The notes under the pieces are model-generated. The model saw only the letters and a program-made list of their open reading frames with translations, was not told the origin of the DNA and did not search any database. Both the position numbers and the translations under genes were made by a program. A DNA stretch of 64,000 nt from Diphasiastrum complanatum (Eukaryota > Streptophyta > Lycopodiopsida > Lycopodiales > Lycopodiaceae): positions 63,006,442 through 63,070,441 of the forward strand of contig CM055094.1 in the NCBI GenBank assembly GCA_029204225.1, given 5' to 3'. Numbering within the stretch: position 1 is the stretch's first letter; every line of letters begins with the position of its first letter. Below are positions 61,424 through 64,000 of this stretch, piece after piece.

Positions 61424-61428
<5 letters not shown>
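61217..61428. mobile_element. Small TIR element (MITE-like) with GGTACC palindromes
   Basis: About 212 bp between two TA arrays. The left end is TCATAGGTCCCGCGGTACC. The right end, reverse-complemented, is TATCATAGTGTCCCCTGG, so CATAG(T)GTCCC is inverted at both ends. The interior has many GGTACC/CCGCGG words and two T-runs. It has the same ends as the 1.5-kb element at 44001-45508, so it is probably a deleted relative. Confidence 0.65.

Positions 61429-61468
<40 letters not shown>
61429..61468. repeat. (TA)n array
   Basis: About 20 TA units between the TIR element and the copia LTR. Confidence 0.95.
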
Positions 61469-61470
<2 letters not shown>

Positions 61471-61473
61471 TAC

Positions 61474-61751
61474 TGTTGGCAAGAAATATAGTGGCATATG
61501 GCTGGATTTCTTGAATTTGTGCACATTAAGTACTTTTGGCAGGTAAAAGTTTATGGCGGAATTTTTTTTTAGGGTTTTTAATTGTCAGAAATTACGAGTA
61601 AAAATCCAGTGTCTCATTTAATCTAGCAAAAGTTAGTTGCTAATGATTGAACGTGATTTCCATCACTACTGCTTTGTTCAATTTTTGATAGGCGTAGTCA
61701 TGCATTGGAAGTAAGAAGTTTCCGCATTCTATTACTCACCTATTTCCGACA
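61474..61751 (+). repeat. 5' LTR of the copia element
   Basis: 278 bp with TG...CA ends, bounded by the primer binding site on the right. It is short, as usual for copia. Confidence 0.8.
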
Positions 61752-61990
61752 TGGTATCAGAGCATTCTAACATGGTATCAGAGCTTACCTACAATGGTAT
61801 CAGAGGATACGTACATGGTATCAGATCATACTATCATAGTATCAGTGCTAGATCACTACTTCTTTATCTGAACCGTTACGGTATCAGACTTGTGATCTTT
61901 ATCAGGGCCTAATACTATTTCGATATCAGAGCGAAAAGCTCTAATACTTGATATCTTTCGCGATATCAAGTTGATATCATATTTTTCAGT
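61752..61990 (+). promoter_or_regulatory. Primer binding site plus array of primer-site-like motifs
   Basis: TGGTATCAGAGC occurs at 61752 directly after the LTR and again about 21 bp later (ACATGGTATCAGAGCTT). Variants follow: ATGGTATCAGAGG, ATGGTATCAGATC, ATAGTATCAGTGC, ACGGTATCAGAC, TCGATATCAGAGC, GCGATATCAAG and CAGTATCAGAG. Spacing is about 20-30 bp. The first copy is the expected initiator tRNA-Met site. The rest look like decayed duplicates. Confidence 0.8.
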
Positions 61991-62083
61991 TCCTTTCATC
62001 CTTTCAGTATCAGAGAATTGATTTCCTGTTGTTGGCATCACTACATCTTAGCGTCATCGATACAATCGACATACTAAGTTCCA

Positions 62084-62375
62084 AATGGATTCTCAAAATA
62101 AAGCTGGTCTTATCGCAGACAAGCTGAATGGATCCAATTATCATTTGTGGAAATTTAAGATGAAGACCTTGCTAATCGCCAACGAGTTATGGGATGTTGT
62201 TACAGGTATCGAAGTGAAATCTAAAGAAGACTCAAAATGAAAATCGAAGGATGGTAAAGCTTTCGCGCTTATTATCCGCAATATATCAGATACTCAAATT
62301 GGCCACATAGCTGAAGCTAAAACTTTGAAAGAAGTTTTGGACATCCTGTGCTCACTATATGATGTGAGAGACAGG
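62084..62375 (+). pseudogene. Copia gag N-terminal fragment
   Basis: Starts MDSQNKAGLIADKLNGSNYH, then LWKFKMKTLLIANELWDVVT, the typical start of plant copia gag. It has an in-frame stop near 62238, then KAFALIIRNISDTQIGHIAE. The frame breaks near 62375, where sequence jumps to the region before integrase. The zinc knuckle and protease are deleted. Confidence 0.8.
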
Positions 62376-62821
62376 TAAAGTCGATCTCCCTGTTTGCCAT
62401 AGCTGCATCCTTGGAAAGCAAACTATGATTCCTTTTATATCAAGTCATAGGCATGCAACAAAAGGTCTGTTAGATGTTGTTCATACAAATATATGTGGAC
62501 CTATGCAAACTCCTTCATTGCTAGATGCAAAGTTTTTCATTACCTTTATTGACAAATTCTCTAGAAGAACAGTTGTTCATTTCATTAAACAAAAATCAAA
62601 GGCTTTCATCAAGTTCAAACAATTCAAAGAGCATGCAGAAAATCAAACTGGCAAATGAATCAAAGCACTGAGGTCAGATAACGGGGGAGAATACATCTCC
62701 ACCGAATTCGGGAGTATTGCCTTAACAAGGCATTGAGCAACAATACATTACCTCTTATTCGCCTCAATCAAATGGTCTTGCTGAGAGAAAAAACAGAACC
62801 TTAGTCGAATCGACAAAGTGC
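62376..62821 (+). pseudogene. Copia integrase fragment
   Basis: LPVCHSCILGKQ is the pre-integrase zinc-binding end. Then LLDVVHTNICGPMQTPSLLD, FFITFIDKFSRRTVVHFIKQ and RSDNGGEYIS follow, containing the catalytic Asp residues of integrase. Stops at 62656 and 62733 interrupt it. ERKNRTLVES near 62790 holds the Glu motif region. Confidence 0.8.
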
Positions 62822-64000
62822 ATGTTATCACATGTGACACTTCCGAAGTCCTGGGCTGAAGCTGTTTCAACAACAACCTATATTCAGGACAGATGTCCCA
62901 TCTACCACACTACTTCAGATCAAGCTTACAAGTTAATCGATCCCATCGAGTCGAAGATATTCACTAGCCGGGATGTCATCTTCATCGAAGATCAGTTTCA
63001 AGACCTCAAAGGAAAAGGCACAGCCCATCCAGCCGACCTGTCAGATGCTCCTGACATATTGAACTTTCCAGTTCCTCAGTCGACTATTCGCCTTGAAGGA
63101 CCAAGCTCATCTACTCTTGACGAACAACAAATTAACGGTGAATCAGAAGATGATGATGTTGCAATTCAGCAACTACAGTATGATGAAATTGATCAACTTC
63201 CTTTATTTCCCAGAAGACCATCAAGAGCTAGCAGACCACCTATCAGGTATATCGACGAGTCTGCAGCCTACCTTGTTCACAAGACAACATATCTCAATGG
63301 AGTTATTGAAGAGGACATTTACATGGTGCAGCCCGAAGGTTATATTATCGAGGGCAAACACATTCATGTGTCTAAACTCCATAAGGAAGTTTATGGCTTG
63401 AAGCAATCTGCTCGAGCATGGTTTCAAAGGATCCATACTTTCCTTATTGATCACGGCTACAGACCTAGCTCTTCAGATTCAAATGTTTACTTCAAGACAG
63501 TGCAACAATCTTTTATCATTATCACTTTGTACGTGGATGATACATTGCTTTTTAGCAACAGTGCCAATCTGATAAAAGAAGACACGACAATGCTATCTTC
63601 TAAATTCGACATGACCGATTTGGGCGAAGCTCATTTCTGCCTTGGTATTCAAATCCACAGAGACAAAAATTAAAAGTTGATCTACATTACTCAGCAGAGG
63701 TACATCTACAATATGTTAGTCAGATATAATATGATTAATTGCAAGTTAGCTCTCTTACCAATGGATCCAGGTCTCAAATTGTCAAAGGACCAGTGTCCTC
63801 AAACAATTTAAGAGAAGGAGCAGATGCGTGAGTATCCTTACCATTCTATTATAGGATCTCTTATGTACGCAATGATCTGTACCAGGCCAGACATAGCTTT
63901 TGCAATCAGCTCTCTCAGTGAGTATATGACCAACCCTGGTGTAACACATTGGAAGGCTCTTATTAGAGTCATGAGGTATCTTCGAGCTACTATGGACTTT
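62822..64000 (+). pseudogene. Copia reverse transcriptase (partial at window end)
   Basis: An open frame, 62822-63673, starts MLSHVTLPKSWAEAVSTTTY (integrase end) and passes an acidic linker. It reaches RT with HKEVYGLKQSARAWFQRIHT and IITLYVDDTLLFSN (catalytic YVDD), then LGEAHFCLGIQIHRDKN and a stop. The downstream frame, to the window edge, has [34 protein letters not shown] and the RNase H approach. Part of RT before YGLKQ is deleted (EEDIYMVQPEGY follows the linker too soon). Confidence 0.85.

Larger units (their letters stand above)
61474..64000 (+). mobile_element. Ty1/copia element, runs off the right edge
   Basis: 5' LTR 61474-61751 (TGTTGGCAAG to TTTCCGACA), primer binding site at 61752, a leader with repeated primer-site-like motifs, gag from 62084, a deletion, then integrase and RT to the window end. 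GATAC precedes the LTR. The order integrase before RT identifies copia. Stops and deletions make this copy defective. Confidence 0.85.

Noticed and set aside
61752-61990. CRISPR-like array of short repeats
   Set aside because: The repeats are imperfect copies of a retrotransposon primer site after an LTR in eukaryotic DNA, with no regular spacers.

Overview
This window looks like nuclear DNA from a large, repeat-rich land-plant genome. It holds chromodomain Ty3/gypsy elements, Ty1/copia elements primed by initiator tRNA-Met, a hAT-type BED/DUF659 transposase gene with introns, and many non-LTR retrotransposons (LINEs). One host gene is stretched across more than 40 kb by introns of up to 14 kb. 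The host gene has the Trp-rich repeats of Sfi1-type centrin-binding proteins, so a lineage that still builds centrioles and flagellate sperm (fern, lycophyte, bryophyte, cycad or Ginkgo) is an attractive guess. The species is inferred, not shown.

Host gene (+ strand). Twelve exons can be placed between 6150 and 46607. They total 2166 nt and join into 722 codons with no stop. Every intron proposed is GT-AG and every phase matches. The order is coiled coil (6.1-15.0 kb), a Trp/Arg/Lys-rich Sfi1-like repeat block (15.1-28.2 kb), then coiled coil again (30.0-46.6 kb). Both ends of the gene lie outside the window or are unrecognised.

Repeats, left to right. 1-6.1 kb: a LINE (A) split by a gag-protease-only gypsy insertion, then an oppositely oriented LINE (B). 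7-12 kb: a hAT transposase gene (-) interrupted by an LTR element. 12.4-14.7 kb: three LINE pieces (C, D, E) chained through CT/GA arrays. 19-24 kb: a decayed chromovirus holding copia and non-LTR RT fragments. 26.2-26.6 kb: a solo LTR. 32-37 kb: an almost complete LINE (F) joined tail-to-tail to another (G), both inside the host intron. 37-42.4 kb: a decayed gypsy with a solo LTR in its RNase H. 44-45.5 kb: a TIR element carrying a BED-finger reading frame. 48.5-57 kb: a complete but internally deleted chromovirus with proven 5-bp target duplications, itself invaded twice. 58-60 kb: LINE pieces H and I. 61.2-61.4 kb: a small TIR element. 61.5-64 kb: a copia element running off the window.

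Two systems stand out. One is the Sfi1-like gene. The other is a LINE family whose copies start, end or are internally split at (CT)n/(GA)n arrays, as expected of a microsatellite-targeting retrotransposon. Also notable are LTRs with AGTTA...TAACT ends instead of TG...CA, and a copia leader with a row of primer-binding-site-like motifs. No rRNA, tRNA or CRISPR was found. All repeat calls were made by eye.
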